A DNA stretch of 64,000 nt from Aplectana chamaeleonis (Eukaryota > Nematoda > Chromadorea > Rhabditida > Cosmocercidae): contig JAPDOI010000275.1 of assembly GCA_029168955.1 (NCBI GenBank), positions 868,001 through 932,000 on the forward strand, read 5' to 3'. A model generated the notes under the pieces. That model saw nothing but the letters and a program-made list of their open reading frames with translations, did no database searches and was not told where the DNA came from. How positions within the stretch are numbered: position 1 is the first letter of the stretch; every line of letters starts with the position of its first letter. Shown piece after piece: positions 22,501 to 37,500 of the stretch. A program made the position numbers and the translations under genes.

Positions 22501-25500
22501 AGCGGCACTGGCTCCTCTGTCTGCTAATAACGTGTTGTATTCTCGCGACAAATGGGGATACTGTCGGGGCTCGCTGGCAAAGTGTCTACATTTCGTCTCT
22601 GTCTTCCATATTAGGAGAGCATGGAAATAATAGACCGGTAATTGTTCACTATAAGTACCTGTTTTTGCCGATTTACTCGATAAAGCGTCGGGAGCTACCG
22701 CAGCTGACATAGAAGAATGCCTTAGACTGCACCGCGAATCAGCCATTCAAATACTAGAAAATATCCAAGACGTTCTTGGATCAATACACGGCTTCAAAGG
22801 AGCGCGACACAGCGATGGAATTCTAAACTGTCCTCCAATGGTGAGACAATCGCTGATGATCGCTCATATTCAGTATTACTTCAGCATGGAACGACATCTG
22901 TTGGACATTACCGCAACCGATTTCATGTGATGGGGTAGGGTTATATGTATGCAGGTAACTTTTAGAAAGTTACTAATACAGCTTGGCCACAACAGCGTTA
23001 GAATCTAGTAAGTAAAATGTGCTTCCGGAGAAAGCTGTTTAGCACAATTCGCTAGACGAAAACATTATTGTCCACCTATAAAATCTTTCAGTCAGTGGAA
23101 CTTACGCTCGCATTTTTTCTTATCCACACCTAGCCGATAACCGTGCTTGCACTTGCACCTGTAGAAGCGACCGTCTTTTTCCTCGCAGATTTGACTACAT
23201 CCGCCATTATCCGCTGCACAGCTATTCGAATCTAAAAGAGACACTGATCAAATCGTCCTAACATTGCCCTATTGTTACTGGATTTTGCAGTGAATGGTGT
23301 CATTTGAAAAACACGATATAACTCAAATCATGGAATACTTCTTTCAATGCATATGTCAACAGAGATCCTTTTCATCAGTGATGAATTTTTGATCGATGAG
23401 TAACTTGAATGGAAGGACAGAGAACATGGTGAAAATCAGAGGGTTCGATTGGAGTCTGCCTTTCATCTAAGGGTTTATGTATTTGTATACTGCTGTTGAA
23501 CCTCCCTTGTTATAGCCTTTTCATGGCTAGCTTTCGGTTTCTTAAAACCTTCTTCACACCATCTATAATACATATGTAATAGTAGCACAGGTAGTTATCC
23601 AAAACTAACCTAGGGACACGGCTACCTATGTTACCTGTGCTACTATTATGCATTGCAACACCTGTATGGTTTCCTTGTTTGATTTTGTGAATTTAGTCTG
23701 AAGCATGGACCAGGCGGCTGGCCGAGCGGTGTTGGCGGCGTCGCTGGCCGACTGGGTTTCCATTCGCGCGCGGCGATCTACCGTCGCAGCTCCGTCCATT
23801 CGTCAGACTGAATCTATACGGGATAACAGCATTTTAACGAGGATTCAAGGTTGATCAATCTCTACGAGATATTAGATGCAGTATAAGTACAATCGACGGG
23901 CTCTTTTTCATTGTACCGAGCACCCTGCAACTCTGCGTGTCTATGTATGCGTCGCGCAGTCTCGATGTCAACAATCCTACAAACTGTTCCACTTCAAGTC
24001 TAATTGCAAGTACAGTAGAGTACAAAACTTATTGGACAGTTTCCCGACTGTAATACTATTTACACACTATTAATCCTTCTCATCTTCCGATATGTTGCGT
24101 GTAGCATAAATATCACCACTATGTTGCCGTACACAGTCCCGAGACGTTCTTCGACGTCCTGCACACCCTTCTGAAGTCTTATTCACACAGACGCTTTCAC
24201 CTTTCAAGTCCTTCCCTTTTGCAGCATCTTGCGCAACACTCCTGCTGAAGTCCTCCCATGTTTTACGACGTCCTAAACACTCATTCTGGAACCCTACCAC
24301 ACAACTGCGGACGGCCCGCATCCGTTTTTAAAGGCAGCATACACGCTCGTAAACGTGGTTGGGATATCAATGTGAATCGAACCGTATGGCTTACAACATA
24401 ATGCCTACGTATTGTGAAGTGTCAAAAATGACCCACAACGCCGCTACATGAGTTAGAAGTCGGCCCCGCCCTGTATTCTCACGCTCCTGTATTTGCAATT
24501 TTCCTCCAACGCAGGGTTGCTGGGTCATCTTCGCCGTCAGTGACATGTATGGTTCACTTGTTAGGCAATCCACCAACAGTACCGACGGTGAATATGACCC
24601 AGCAACCTTGCGTTGCAGGAAAAGGGCAAATAGAGGGGGCGTGAAAATACTGGGCGGGGCCAACTTCTAACTTATGTAGCGGCATTGTGGGTCGTTTTTG
24701 ACACTTCAAAATGCGTAGGCATTGTAATCTGGGCCATACCATTCTATTTCCGTAGTTATCTCAAACACGTTTACGAGCGTGTATGCTGCCTTCGATTAAA
24801 AGCAGCACACCTGTTTCGGAGCGAATTCAGTTTGTTCCTTTGCGTGCCTGCGCTGAGCGAAGGAAGAGACAAAGTGTGGGGGAGAATGAGGCACAGCGTA
24901 CATACGCGAGCACACAGGCGTGATCGACAGAAATAAATATCACTTCGAAATAGAAGATACACATCGGCGCAATGAAAACATCCCGCCCGCAACGACACTG
25001 CCGCAGCACGCCGTGTGGATTGGGAACGACGCGATATTGCAGACCAGAAATTCTAGAGTCCATAGCGCGTGTGTGCAGGCGCATGCTGTTTTACTACCTT
25101 CTCCTCCACATCCTCTCGCTGTCTCTCAACCCGCTCCGCACACGCGAAGGAAAGAAGTGAAATTTGCCCCGAAATAGAGGGTACGCTGCTCTTGTCTTCT
25201 TCACCTAGTCTGCCTTCGTCTTTAGACATGGGTCCGCTCAATTCCACAGTAAACGATGCAAGTACCATTTCTAGATAAAATGCAGATGCAGATATTTTCA
25301 TACGTGACTCGATACCTCAGGTTTTTCAAGAACCGGGATACGAAACTGGAAACCAATCACTTGCAATAGTTTCATCGAAGGTTTCGATTTAAAATTCCTC
25401 GAATACTTCAGTTGATTCCTGTTGCTGAACTTCCTCTATTCCATCTTCTCTCAATAATAATGCTTCATTCTTGAGGGAGGCCAGAAATAGAGCTCATTCC

Positions 25501-28500
25501 ATCTGTAGAATTCAGCCCACCCCTCCGATTTTTCGGTTAAGAGATTTCTAAATAAGAACTTTGTCGGTTTTTTCGTCCCTTTTCCCTCGACTTATGTATT
25601 AATGCTGATCCTCCTGAATTTTTTATTAATTGTTGTTCTGCTTTTGCTTGCTCAGCAACATTGTTTGTCCCTAATGATTCCTGAAATTTCTGATTGAAGA
25701 TAGAGTCCCCCCCCCCTTATTTGAGTCCACATTCAAAGAAAGCCGCAAACAGAACCGGGGCTTCGATTGCAGTGAATACGGTATGAATGTCTTCAATATG
25801 ACCACAAGCCCCCCGTTAACTGCTGCATGCGTGAACTCTGGGGTATTTCTAAACAGGTGCGAAATACAGAGCTGTTTAGGAATGCCCTAGACCATTTGTA
25901 TGAGTGCATAATTTTGTGCTGGAGTGGTAGTGCCGTGGTGAATCCTAACATGACTCAGTGGCCGAAATGGCTATCGCGCCAATAATAGAGGAGGATCGTG
26001 TTTGCCTGCCCATTATAGGACTATGACAGGCAGATTCTTCTCAGTGGATGACCCTAAAGAGGTAGAAATATCTCGACTGATGGAAGAAACTACATGCTGT
26101 CTCAATATTGCCAGACAAAACGTTTTACCTGCTTACGTTATCGAGGTTCCCAAGCATAAGAAAGCCATTGTATCCATAAGAAAACGACACAATTGCGATG
26201 TTTGGATGCTCCATTAAAGGCAGCATACACGCTCAAAAATTATATCAATTTTATGGAATGAATCGAAGGTCTGAAGCTGTTAATATTCAGAGATAACGAG
26301 AAACCCGGAACAAAAATTGACTGAAATGAAGATATAACGGTTCGTTCCATGGTATATTGGCCGAGATGTGAACGAGTTGTACCGCATTGGCCGAAATAGC
26401 GGAGCTAGCGACAACTTTGTTGGAATAACGACGCTAATGTACTCGTACGGCCCTTTCTGGAACGCTTACGACGTTAGAAGCGTAAAAAATGAGCCAAAAT
26501 GACCGTAATCGAGCATTGAACATTTGTATTGAGGGGCGGAGCCCGTATCGATGGGCGGAGAAAGAATACTTTAACTCGTTTTCAACTCTTCCAACTTCTT
26601 GAAGGCTCTTCTAAGGCCCGTTAGACCCCACTAATGTAGTTATCTCAACATTTTTTGCGAGCGTGTATGCAGCCTTTAAAACTCTCCAGTACCTCAGTAT
26701 AACTCCTACTCAAAACCGTTCCTTTTTATGGCAGCATTCTCAGATTTGTGGGGAAGTTCCCGAGGACAGTAGACCTGATTTGGTCGTTATCGTAAGGTCG
26801 AGGGGAGAGGAGCGAGACGTCCCTCAGGAAGGGCAGTCTCGCTCCTCTCCTCTCAAATTATACACAACGATGAGGCGTTGGAAACAGTCGACTCGGGGGA
26901 GAGCAAGGGAAGTTCGCTTTACGGTTGTTCCCATGCCCTCCCCCCAAGCATGATGAACGAGAAAATAAAGCCGCAGCGTATACGATGATGCAATCTGCCT
27001 AGTCTTGAGGCGGTCTCGCACTTCGCAAGTAGAGGAAGCAGGTCTGCCACTCAAGGACTGTGTAATGTATCTCTGTCCGGATTTAAGTGCGAGATAATAA
27101 GCTTCTCTGAAATCTGTCGTCAGAGGTGAATATTGTTGGCCCTATTCCAGCTTTCCAAGAACAGGAAACTGTTGAACAAAACGAGTTTTGGCAAGCTGAT
27201 TTTTGATCAATCAATGAACAATGGTTGTTGGGTTGCGACAGCATGGGGAAGATAGGCGATAGGAAGAACAAGGGAAGACCTGCTGGCAGGAGGTCCCCTC
27301 CGCCACCCCTCGATTCGGGGGAAGTTCCCCAGTTGTTTCGAGAGAAGTTCCGTTGTCGTTCTCGGGAACATCCCCACGAATATCTGAGTTCACTTGGAGA
27401 GCAGAATCTGTACAAGAGAAAACATCAGAAGCAAAGCCCTTAGCAGATACCTTTTGCAGCTGCGCGGAAATTCCTCGGGTGTGGTAATGATACAAACCGC
27501 TACGGAGAACTGTTCGGTGCATAGGGTAACACCAGCTCTCCTTTTTAGAACAAGGCAGAGCTCTTCCTTCACTTCGAAAACTAGAAAAATTGGCAGCGTA
27601 AAAGACAAATCTAAAGTCTGTCCGAATCATTAGGACAGGCTTTACCGCATCTTCAAGTTACAGATTTCGGTTTATACAATGTTTAGAAACAAAGCGTATT
27701 ATACATTCTCCATTATTCTAGAAAAAGGTTGGTGCACTTTTTAGAAGAGTGTTCATGCCAAAAAAAAAGAGTAGACTCATGTAGATTGTCAAATCATTAC
27801 AAACCCTACAAATAGGAAAGATTATAGGCAGGATGTTTTACTGGATACAGTATTTGTTCGACAGATCTTTCGAGTTACCACTTGCTGAGTGCTCTGAATC
27901 GCACCCGGGTCAAGCACTTTCTAAATCCGGCAATGAGCAAACACAATGCAGCTTGCATTGTTCGCATTATGATCAGCGCTGTACCAAAAAGATTTCAAGC
28001 AAATCTGGAGAGTACAGCAAATCGAAAATCGCACGTTTTGTACTGAAACAAAATTTGGGATGAAGAAATACGTATATTTAACAGAAAATGGTGGATGAAA
28101 TGTTTTCACGGATACGTAGATGCTAAAGTGGCGAACATTTGCACTAACCAACACATTTTCTGCCTCCAGAGTTGACCTGCATGCCTGGAGGGCATTCACA
28201 CCGATGTCCACCTGGCGAGTTCACACAGCGATGCGAGCAACCACCATTTGAAATCGCACATTCATCGATATCTGAATATAATATTAGGGTGAAGGAAACA
28301 GCTAAAAATTCCTAGGAAAAGATTTTGCTACGTTCTGAACCATTTCTTATTTTTCATTATTAGGAGTAGTTTCTATTGAAGAGAAAGAAAAGTAAAAAAA
28401 CTTCGAATTGCGTCCTCAATCTACTCATAAGTTGGAATAAGCCCTCGAAGGTAACGACTAGTTGCCTAATATCCCCAGTACTTGAAATCTGATAAGCTCC

Positions 28501-31500
28501 CACCACGAACCATTATGACATCAGGAAGGTGAAGGTGTGGAGTGTACTACTTCTGTTTGTGATTCCTTTTGACTGCTCTCAAAAAATCATTCCATTTATG
28601 GATAGGAGTCGATGGAGGGAGAGAACAATGCAGTTTAACCGACCTTTGCAGTGCTTTCCATTCTCTTCGAGTTCGAATCCAGACCAGCATCTGCAGTAGA
28701 ATGTTCCAATCGTGTTCACGCAATCGTGGTGACAACCGCCATTGTCCGCAATGCACTCGTTGATGTCTTGGAAAATTGAGAAATCGAGAAATACAAAATT
28801 GGAGAGTTGAGGGTGAAAGGCGGCTCTTGTTGGCTCGGCTAGATTACTCTACATATGTACAAAAGACTACCAAGAAAGGCGCAGTCAGATCCAGATTTGT
28901 CGCAAGAACATAGTTATACTTTGGTGTTCCGCTGCCGCTAGCTTTTGCGGCACGCCAGCAGTTAGTGAGATCTTCAATAATGCATAGCAGACCCACCGCG
29001 GAAGACAGCGACTGCGAAACGCAGAAGTATAAGGTCAATGGTATACTTTGCCGCTGTCATGAGCGACAGTCATGACATTTAGCACAATTAGGGGCGGGAC
29101 CAGCATCGGAGCAATAGGACTGGCCGTCGTAGGAACAGTTTTCGCGTGTCCGTCGCAGTGACGTCGCGGAGGGCTGACATACTGCAAATGAGTTGATGCC
29201 TGTCGTTGCCACTGTCGCTGTCGCCGGTGCAGCGCACTGCGACAGCGAAAAATTTAAAGGGCGGGAGGCGGTCGCTGTCGCTGTGCAGAGCGACGCTACC
29301 GCGTGTCGCAAAAGTATACCATTGGCCTAACGAGGTCCTAACTCAGATAAACTTACCATATTGGCATTTTGAGCCGGTGAAGCCGGGAGCACAAGCACAG
29401 ATATCCTCCGTGCCGTTCCGAAAAGGTATGCACGTTCCACCATTATGACACAAATCGGCTGTGCAGTTTGCTGCAATGGAAGCAGTGAAAAATAAAAAGC
29501 AGCAAAATCCAAAAGTACCAGAATACAGGTACCACAAGAGAAGAAGGCTAACACATCTTTCATAGTCCTCACCGCAAGGGTGGCACGCGCGTGACGCGCG
29601 GGATGGGCGGTGGACTACGCAACTTTTACCCGCGCGGGACGCTCGTGCCGCCCATCCAGCACCGCCACAGCGGCGCCGCCCAAAACGAAATGGCGGTTTC
29701 ACCGCTTGAATCACTGCTCTTTCCTCAGTTCAAATCCACTCCGACATAAATAATTCTGGGAATATCCTACGCTACTATATTGGCAATTGCAACCCAGGAA
29801 TGTCTCTGTATTTCACAGTTGAGGCCCACCTTTAACCGTACCGACGTGGCGGTGCCTTCGAAGAGTTCATAGTTGCTTCCCGCTCGTACCGCGAGGTGAC
29901 TAACTAGCAAGACCGACACGAAGGAGGATTGGCGGCTGGGAAACGTCTCCTTTTTATACATATTCGTTTCATGAGAGCTAGTTTGAACTGTTCATATAAC
30001 AAAAAAAAATATTTCTATTGACTTTCTACGGAAGAAATTATCAAAAGGGACTATAATTCCGCATCTGCCGTAGAGGTTGGAAGTTTTCACAGGACATTAT
30101 GGTCTTTTGCAGGGTTTATGTCGGAATTCGTTCTTCAAAATGGGCTAAGATCTTCTAAGGAGAAGTATTTTCGGACGCTTTCAAAACTATGAATTTGCTC
30201 ACAAAATCTGTACAAGCAGGCTCCCCACATGAGATTGAATACAGTTTACCTTGCTAGCGAATCTAGCAGGAGAGGTACCCTATAGGTAGCCCCTCGTTTT
30301 GCGGCGCAAACTAGTGGGTCTTTTTCAAACGCGCAGTTCATCCCCTATCACTCCGAGAGAGAATTTCTACATAACCATGAGATTCTTACTTCATTCTACA
30401 CATACCGCAAATCCAAATCCCCCGTTTCAATGCTCGTTTTGTCAACGTAAGCTTTTACGGCAGCGCGATCACGCGACCCGTGTGTCAATTGCCAGAGCAA
30501 ACATGACTCTCGTCTGACATTAGACGTATTATGACTGCGCGACAACACCGATCCAATTTCCGGGTAATTAGAACCTGAAGAGAGTCCGTTCCAAGACAAG
30601 GACTTCACGGTTCTTCCAAACACTTTCAATATGCTCAGCGAAAACTGCTGCGCATCGATGCCCTCAGTATTTCCAGTAAGAGTGACGAAAAAACTGGATA
30701 ACTCAAAAAAAGATCTTGTGACGACTCATTTCCAAGCCTACGCTCCTCTCTGGGGTGACACTGTCAAGGTCAGGTCAAACGGCACCCGTGAGGAACGTGA
30801 AACAAGAACTGCAACTTGCTTCATGTAAAGACCTCGTACTAACGCATAATAGAATTCGTTCGGTGTTTTCTGCGGAATTCAGAAACTGCGCGCCGCATAC
30901 ACAGACGAAATCGTCTGAGCTGACGATGTCGCCCAATTCCTTTTCTTTTCGGAACAGCTGTGAGAGAAACTGTACCAGAACGAGTAGAGAAGTGTCCATA
31001 TCATAGACAGTCACTTTGGAATGGTTCGTACAATCTTTCGACTTCCGTGATCCCTCCATCGTTATCCTTCGCCTCATTGTCGCGACCTCTTCGGGTTTTT
31101 CCGTTACGAGCGCGCCAGATCATAACGGGGCCCATTAGAGAAAATACTACTCAAAGACACCGCATTGGTCTTTACGACGTGCATGCATGACATATGACTA
31201 TTGACTGGAACGAACGGACCACACAGAGACCCACTGGTCAGCGCCCTCACTGCTTTTTCTACGGATAATGTACCAGTTGACGAAAAGTAATTATCTCGCT
31301 TGCAGAAGTGTAAAGTGAGTGAAAAAACAGACACAAACGTAAAGATAGACTGTTCTAATGCAATAATCAAAGGGCAAAATTATCAGGATTCTGCCGGCTT
31401 TTCTGTTTTTTAACTGTCTCTTGTCTAACGCCAAAATATTCTATGCAAGAAGAAATCGTGATGCGGAAGGTGCAATCTTTTTCCGCCTCATCAAAGGTGC

Positions 31501-34500
31501 GCTCTAAGAGCACTTTCAGAATAGCGTAAATCAGTTTCTATGTTTCAATGAAATACTTGCTCCAATGATAATTGTTCTCATGTATGGGTTTCAAGTTCGC
31601 TCATCACTGTCCGGTTCGTATACAATTACTGTTCGTGTGTCTGCGCCGAAAGGTGTGTAATACGGAAATGCTGAGAAGGCGACCGGATCCAGCTCAGTTC
31701 AACGCCCGCCTTGGCATTATTTTTTTATTTCCTTTCCATCCGTACGCCGCTGTAAGAGTTGTCGGCCTTCTTAAAGGCAGTGTTCACGATAATCTTAAAG
31801 TTTGAGATTCTTCGCTATATTGATTAAGTGGCCCCTGGGTAGGACTAAAATGACGTAGAAATCGAGAAAAACGCACCGGAAGCACACGAAATCCTTGAGT
31901 ATCACCCCGCCTCTTAGGTATCAGAGGAAGTGTTTGTTATGACAATGAAATCTTTTGTGGACCAGTCCTTTACATTTCTCTGCTCTCTATCGCTTCGCTC
32001 TTTTCTTAGATTCTCAACTAATCATTTTTTTCATAAAATATCCTTCTATTTTCGACATGTTCATCCAACAGGGCAACTAGTCCATGCTATAGAATAATGT
32101 CACTGAAATACGACGTTTTAATGCGTTTCTCGCCGTTTCTTCGTAAATTTGGGAACACTTGAAGGCCGACGCATTTTTTAATGTGAAGAACTTGGGGACG
32201 AAAATCATCGTGAACACTGCCTCTAAGCACTTCAAGGCGGCGAAAAGTTGGCGAAAATGGAATTAATGGCTATATTAGCTAGTCGAAAACAGGGTTTTTA
32301 CAGCGCGGAGCACAGAATGCTGAAATTGTGGGGAAATACGGTTCTGGTTGGAGGAGGGCAGAATTCCGTTCATTACTGGCAGCAAACTAGCGGTTAACTG
32401 ACACCTTGGTTGACCTTTGATCAGTTCAGAATTTTACCTCTGTAAACCATCATGCGAACCTGGCGGATACAGGCCTTCGCGACCAGATCGCATAACAGAT
32501 TGATCATGAATCATGATCGACGCTGCCGCCCCTCCAATCGTTAGACTAAATTTGGCGAAAGGCCTATACATGATTCGTTCTCAGCCCTCCCTTCCGTCAT
32601 AGCGTGACTCAAGTCTGAAAAGCTCTGCTTGAGAGAGATCGCTCGATTTCATCGGAAAGGGTCCAATATATCTCGACAAAATGGTGCATAGTTGGCAACA
32701 ACGGGAGAGGCTGCGGTGCTGTTTCCCAACCTTCCAGAAATACATGGAAAATCAAATTCCTTCTATGCTGGCACAACCTTGTGTCTCTGACCTCTTTTCC
32801 TGTTTCTTTTTCTGTCACTAGCATTTCGCCAATAAACGGCGCTTCGGAAAGCTGAAGTAGAACCTAGAATCGTGTTACTGAGAATATTGCTTCCTTCAAC
32901 TGTACGCCAGAACCTTCGCCAATTCGAAATAAGCTCTTCAGTACCGGAAATCGTTGGTCTGTTTCGGTAACTATCTGACCGGACAAAATGCCTGAACATG
33001 TATGAGTATGTCTGGGAAGTTCACCAGATTTTCTAATTGGGGATTCCTTCCATGGGGGTTATTGCATAGCAGTCGTTAGAACAGAGCGCACTATGTTCCT
33101 CCCTCACATATGCAGCGATAATTGCCTATCCATCGATGGTCAACGACACGACGAGTTATGAATGATAGATGACCGACCACCTACAAAGTACGCCAACATA
33201 CCCATTGTTACCGTAATCTGGTAGGGCGCCAGTAATGCGACAACAAACATCGTCAACACGTACAGGTGTGCTTATACGAGTGCGAGTGGAAGGTGATGAT
33301 TTATGGCAAAGTGTCGGAAACCCATGTGGGCCGGCCAACAATGGAAGGGTTTTTGCATAAACTCTTTGAAAATAATTCAGAAACTCAATCGAGGAAAAAA
33401 CTAAAAGTGCCTCGCAGTTCATCACTCAGTTCTCCAGGTAGAAGGGTATAGTTGAGAGAACAAACTGGGGGGAGGGGGAAATCTTTACAAACGTTTATTC
33501 AATTTTCCGCTAACCAAATCAACAAACTTAAATAAGGAATCTTCGAAAAACCGAAATGAATTGCCATTGAACTTGAACACTTTCCGAAAAAGTCTGCTCT
33601 AATACAGTCGACGCTGGTCGCTCTGACACCTCTGGTTCCTTCTTGCCGGCGTAGTTCATGTTGGCACAAACTTGGTGCAGCTATGTTACAACATATAAGC
33701 TCCGAGTTCGTGCCAATGCAAAGTACGCCTGCAAAAAGGTACCAAACGTGCCATTACGATCCATGTCGACTGTATGATCCGTGCCATTCAAAAAGGAAGC
33801 CGCGATGCTGCTTGGCGGAAAAAGAGACACATGCGAGAAAGGAAGAATATTTCGAACCCGATAGCCGAGCGCAGGTTCCTTTTTCAATTATATGAACGAT
33901 TCATACGGAGAGGTGCGTCGTGTCGACTTACTGTAGACTACATATGCACAAGTTGCTTATTACCGTACAAAGTACTACCCTACCCGGACAGAGTTTTAAA
34001 TCTTGCGGTGCTCGCATATGCGGGTTCTCAAACACGTCGTATAGTCCGTTGTTTTCATTAGGTCCCTCACTCAAAATGTACCACAATTTGAAGCGTATAA
34101 TCTCCTGGAACAATACCCGGTTTTTCAAGACGACGCGCTCCCTCACCCGCTTTTCCCCTTTGTCAAACACTCTTTCTGGAGCTCTATCCCCATATCTCAA
34201 TTCATATACCTTTTTCCCAAAGTCATCTGGACCAAAGTTTTCTGGTTGCTACTTAAAGGCAAAGTTCACGATGAGAATCGTTTTTCTGCTTTTCCGCCTA
34301 TCTTGAAGACGGTCGCATGCTGATTTCAATGGTTTTTGGAATCGTACAAGACCTTCTAGAAACGGGGTTATGGTCCCTCAAAAATTGAGCTAGGGAAGCA
34401 TGGTGGACAAGTTGTCCGAGGGTTGTAACTTCAGTCTTGTGCAGCCGATGCATGCGAGCTGACCTGAGTAAAGAGAAAAGTTGAGACTGAAGGAAAGAAC

Positions 34501-37500
34501 GGGGCTATTTATAGGAAACCATCGCTCATCTCTTAATCTCGAGCATTCATTTGTTCACGTTGGTGGGCGTGGAAAGTGCATCTGGGTGTGACGAGCTGAC
34601 GGGTGTCCAACTTTGGGGCCGTAGGGGACCGTTCCGAGCTCATTTTTCTTAGCTTTTTCAACGTTAGGGTTGCGCTAGGCCCCGCAGCTGCCGATCTCCA
34701 CCAAAAAATCAGACATGGTTTTTATCGTGGACACTGCCTCAAAAAAAACAGAACTTTCTGATTTTCTCAACCATCCAAACTGCAGGCTGAATGAATAATC
34801 AGTATTGATGAAGCTTTCATGAGATAAAAAAGGGATAGTGCCTTGCTGATCTCCTCACCTCGTTCACATCCATCCAATCCGGGTAAGTGCACCCATCCTG
34901 GGCAACATTCGGCCACTGTATGTCGTCTTGTCCTGTTCACCTTCTTATACGTATGGAAGTAAACGGTTCTGTAAATGTCATTATTAGAGCGGGACGTCCA
35001 AGAGGCGTCTAAAGTGATCAAGTAGGGTCTTGAGCCTTAAGAATAAATGTCGGTTGCTACATACCTCAGCAGTCTTGCCTTTATTTGATGAAATGAACTC
35101 ACATCATCCCTATACCAAATCACAAAAATTAAAAAATAATGGCAAAAAACGTCTCCTTTATTTTGGTTTTGAACAATGGCGTTCAGAATTTCGTTAAGAA
35201 GCTCATGGTATAATCCAAGCCCAGAGCCGTGTGAGTCCGCGATTCGTGCCATTTTTATTCATTTTTGGGAGCAGATGATAACGAGAAAAAGGCTCGACCA
35301 AATTCCGATGGCGGAAACGTTTCTCACTTTTTGTTAACAACTTCAAATTGCGATTTAATCTAGCATAGGCTTCCATCCCCAAACCAAAAAAGATTATTCT
35401 ACAATATTTTGGTAATTCGCGGCAGTTTCTCATCCATTTGAATTCTACAATTTGTCTGACAGGCGAAAAACGATGCGATTCCTCACATTGTCTCTCTGAA
35501 TGGATGACACTCCTGTGAGATGTCGCAACGGCAATAAATTAGCGTTGAAATCGCTACGGCCTCTGCTTTTTACTGTTCAAAAAGAAAATTGCCCTTCCCT
35601 TCGCTGGCCTTCCATCCTTTTAGCTGCCGTTCTCACGGATCACTGGAGAAGATCGTCTTTGGTGGTCGAGTAGGTTAATTACAAGGTGCAAGCTATGACG
35701 TAACAGCTCACTGACACTAAAGGTCATTACGGCCGATCATCGAGATCCTATTCAAACACTAACAACAGAGACCCGCAAAAAAGGCCTTTACGAAGCAATG
35801 TGATTTTACTTTGTGAGGCGGCTTATCGTGGATTTTGAGTAGCCCACTAGTTTTTTCGCTATTGTATATTGTGAAGGGTAGCTGAGTACGGAGAAGCGGG
35901 AACTCCATGAGCAGTCTCTTCATATAGACGTGGTCAGGACGATGGAGCAATACTTACTTTGGCTCCCGAACAGAACAGCTCCTAAACTGGCCATTACATC
36001 CAGGTTTCCTCGTCCGAACGTACTTCGTATATCGTTCCACACATGGCTGCTTAACTGTGACAATTTCCACCTCTTCATGAGGACATACGTTTCTTCTGAA
36101 AGAAAAGGTTGATGATCTAGAGCAGTTAGCTATCCTCTTATACAACCTGTTAGTTGATCGAATATACTGTTTAGTCGGGGACAGCTGAATTACAAAAGTA
36201 ATCGCTATAATATCTTATAAGTTTTCGTTTCGATAGCTAGAACGGTAACGTAAAGTGTGTCCGAACGAGACTGGCCGACCATGCGGCTGTAGTGCGTGGC
36301 AGGCGGCCGTCGCATGTGCCGCTCTCGGACGAGTGATCAAACGGCTGCTACCCCACCCCCCTCTGCTGCAGAGCTGATTGATTGCTTGCTGACAGCCGCT
36401 GCCGGCCCCTTTTCTAGTGAATGGCTGCGGAGGAAGGCTCGCTGTCGTTTCGCATGCTCGTCCGAGAGCGACACAGGCGACAGCCGCCTGCCAGGTACCA
36501 CGGCCGCATGGTCAGCCAGTATCATTCGGACACACTTTATCTTGAGGCTTCGCAATGTACAATGCAAAAATATGTGTTAAAGGCAGTGCTCACAATAAGT
36601 GTCGTTCCTAAGTTTTCAGTGTAAAACACTACGCTGGCAGATGCTGTAGGGGATAGGGTCGAAGAAAGCATCGAAAAAGTGCCAGAAATCGATAAAAACG
36701 GCGGCAAAGTAAAGATTTCTTTAGCCCAGTACGCCTGCTTAGAACGCCCCGCCCCTCCCCCCCCCGGTTCTGACGAGCTTGTGGCGCCGCGGATGTTTTC
36801 GATTGAAAACTATCGAGCAAGTGCGCCACGTCCTGACTGATCGATTCGCGCACTTCCCCATTAGAGCGCGCTTGCGGAAACTAGCAGGGCGGGTAAGCTC
36901 GTCCGCGCCCTGAACCTGTACCTACGTTAGAAATCGATATTTCTGCTTATTCTGAGCGCTTTTCTTCACTGTTTCTTCACTATTCGTTAACAAACAAACA
37001 ATTCCGGTTTTTGAGTCAAACTCGAATATGATATTCATCGTGAACACTGCCTTCAAAGTAGCTCCACGATTGCAGGTTTGATAGTGGAAAATGCTGATTC
37101 GCATTTTGCACAGTTCGCATCCCACGGTTTCAGAGATCTGATACATTCGAGGAATTTGTTTATAAACTTCCCTGAACTTCCTTTAGAAAGAGAAACGAAT
37201 GAAGTTAAGAAGTTCTGTGAAATCAAGGTGGCCGTTTCCAAAAGTTATGGAAGGCGAAAACAATGCAGCTTCAGGGTCGAAAAACGGTCATGTAGCTAGT
37301 TCTAAACTAATGACTATATTTACGTACTTTCACTGTGTCCAAATGGCTTGATATCTGATGGAACACAGTAAATCTCTTCCCAGTCACTACTAGAGGTCTG
37401 GTAATAAAGCCTGCTTTTCTGAGGACATTACAATAACCACAACGATGTGCTCCTCCCTACCGGGTGACCTCGCTAAACCCCTACGCCGTTGTTTTGTTCT

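Noticed and set aside
30775..31110. Coding-like frames on the minus strand
   Set aside because: Two minus frames and one plus frame look equally coding; without splice or domain support none can be chosen.
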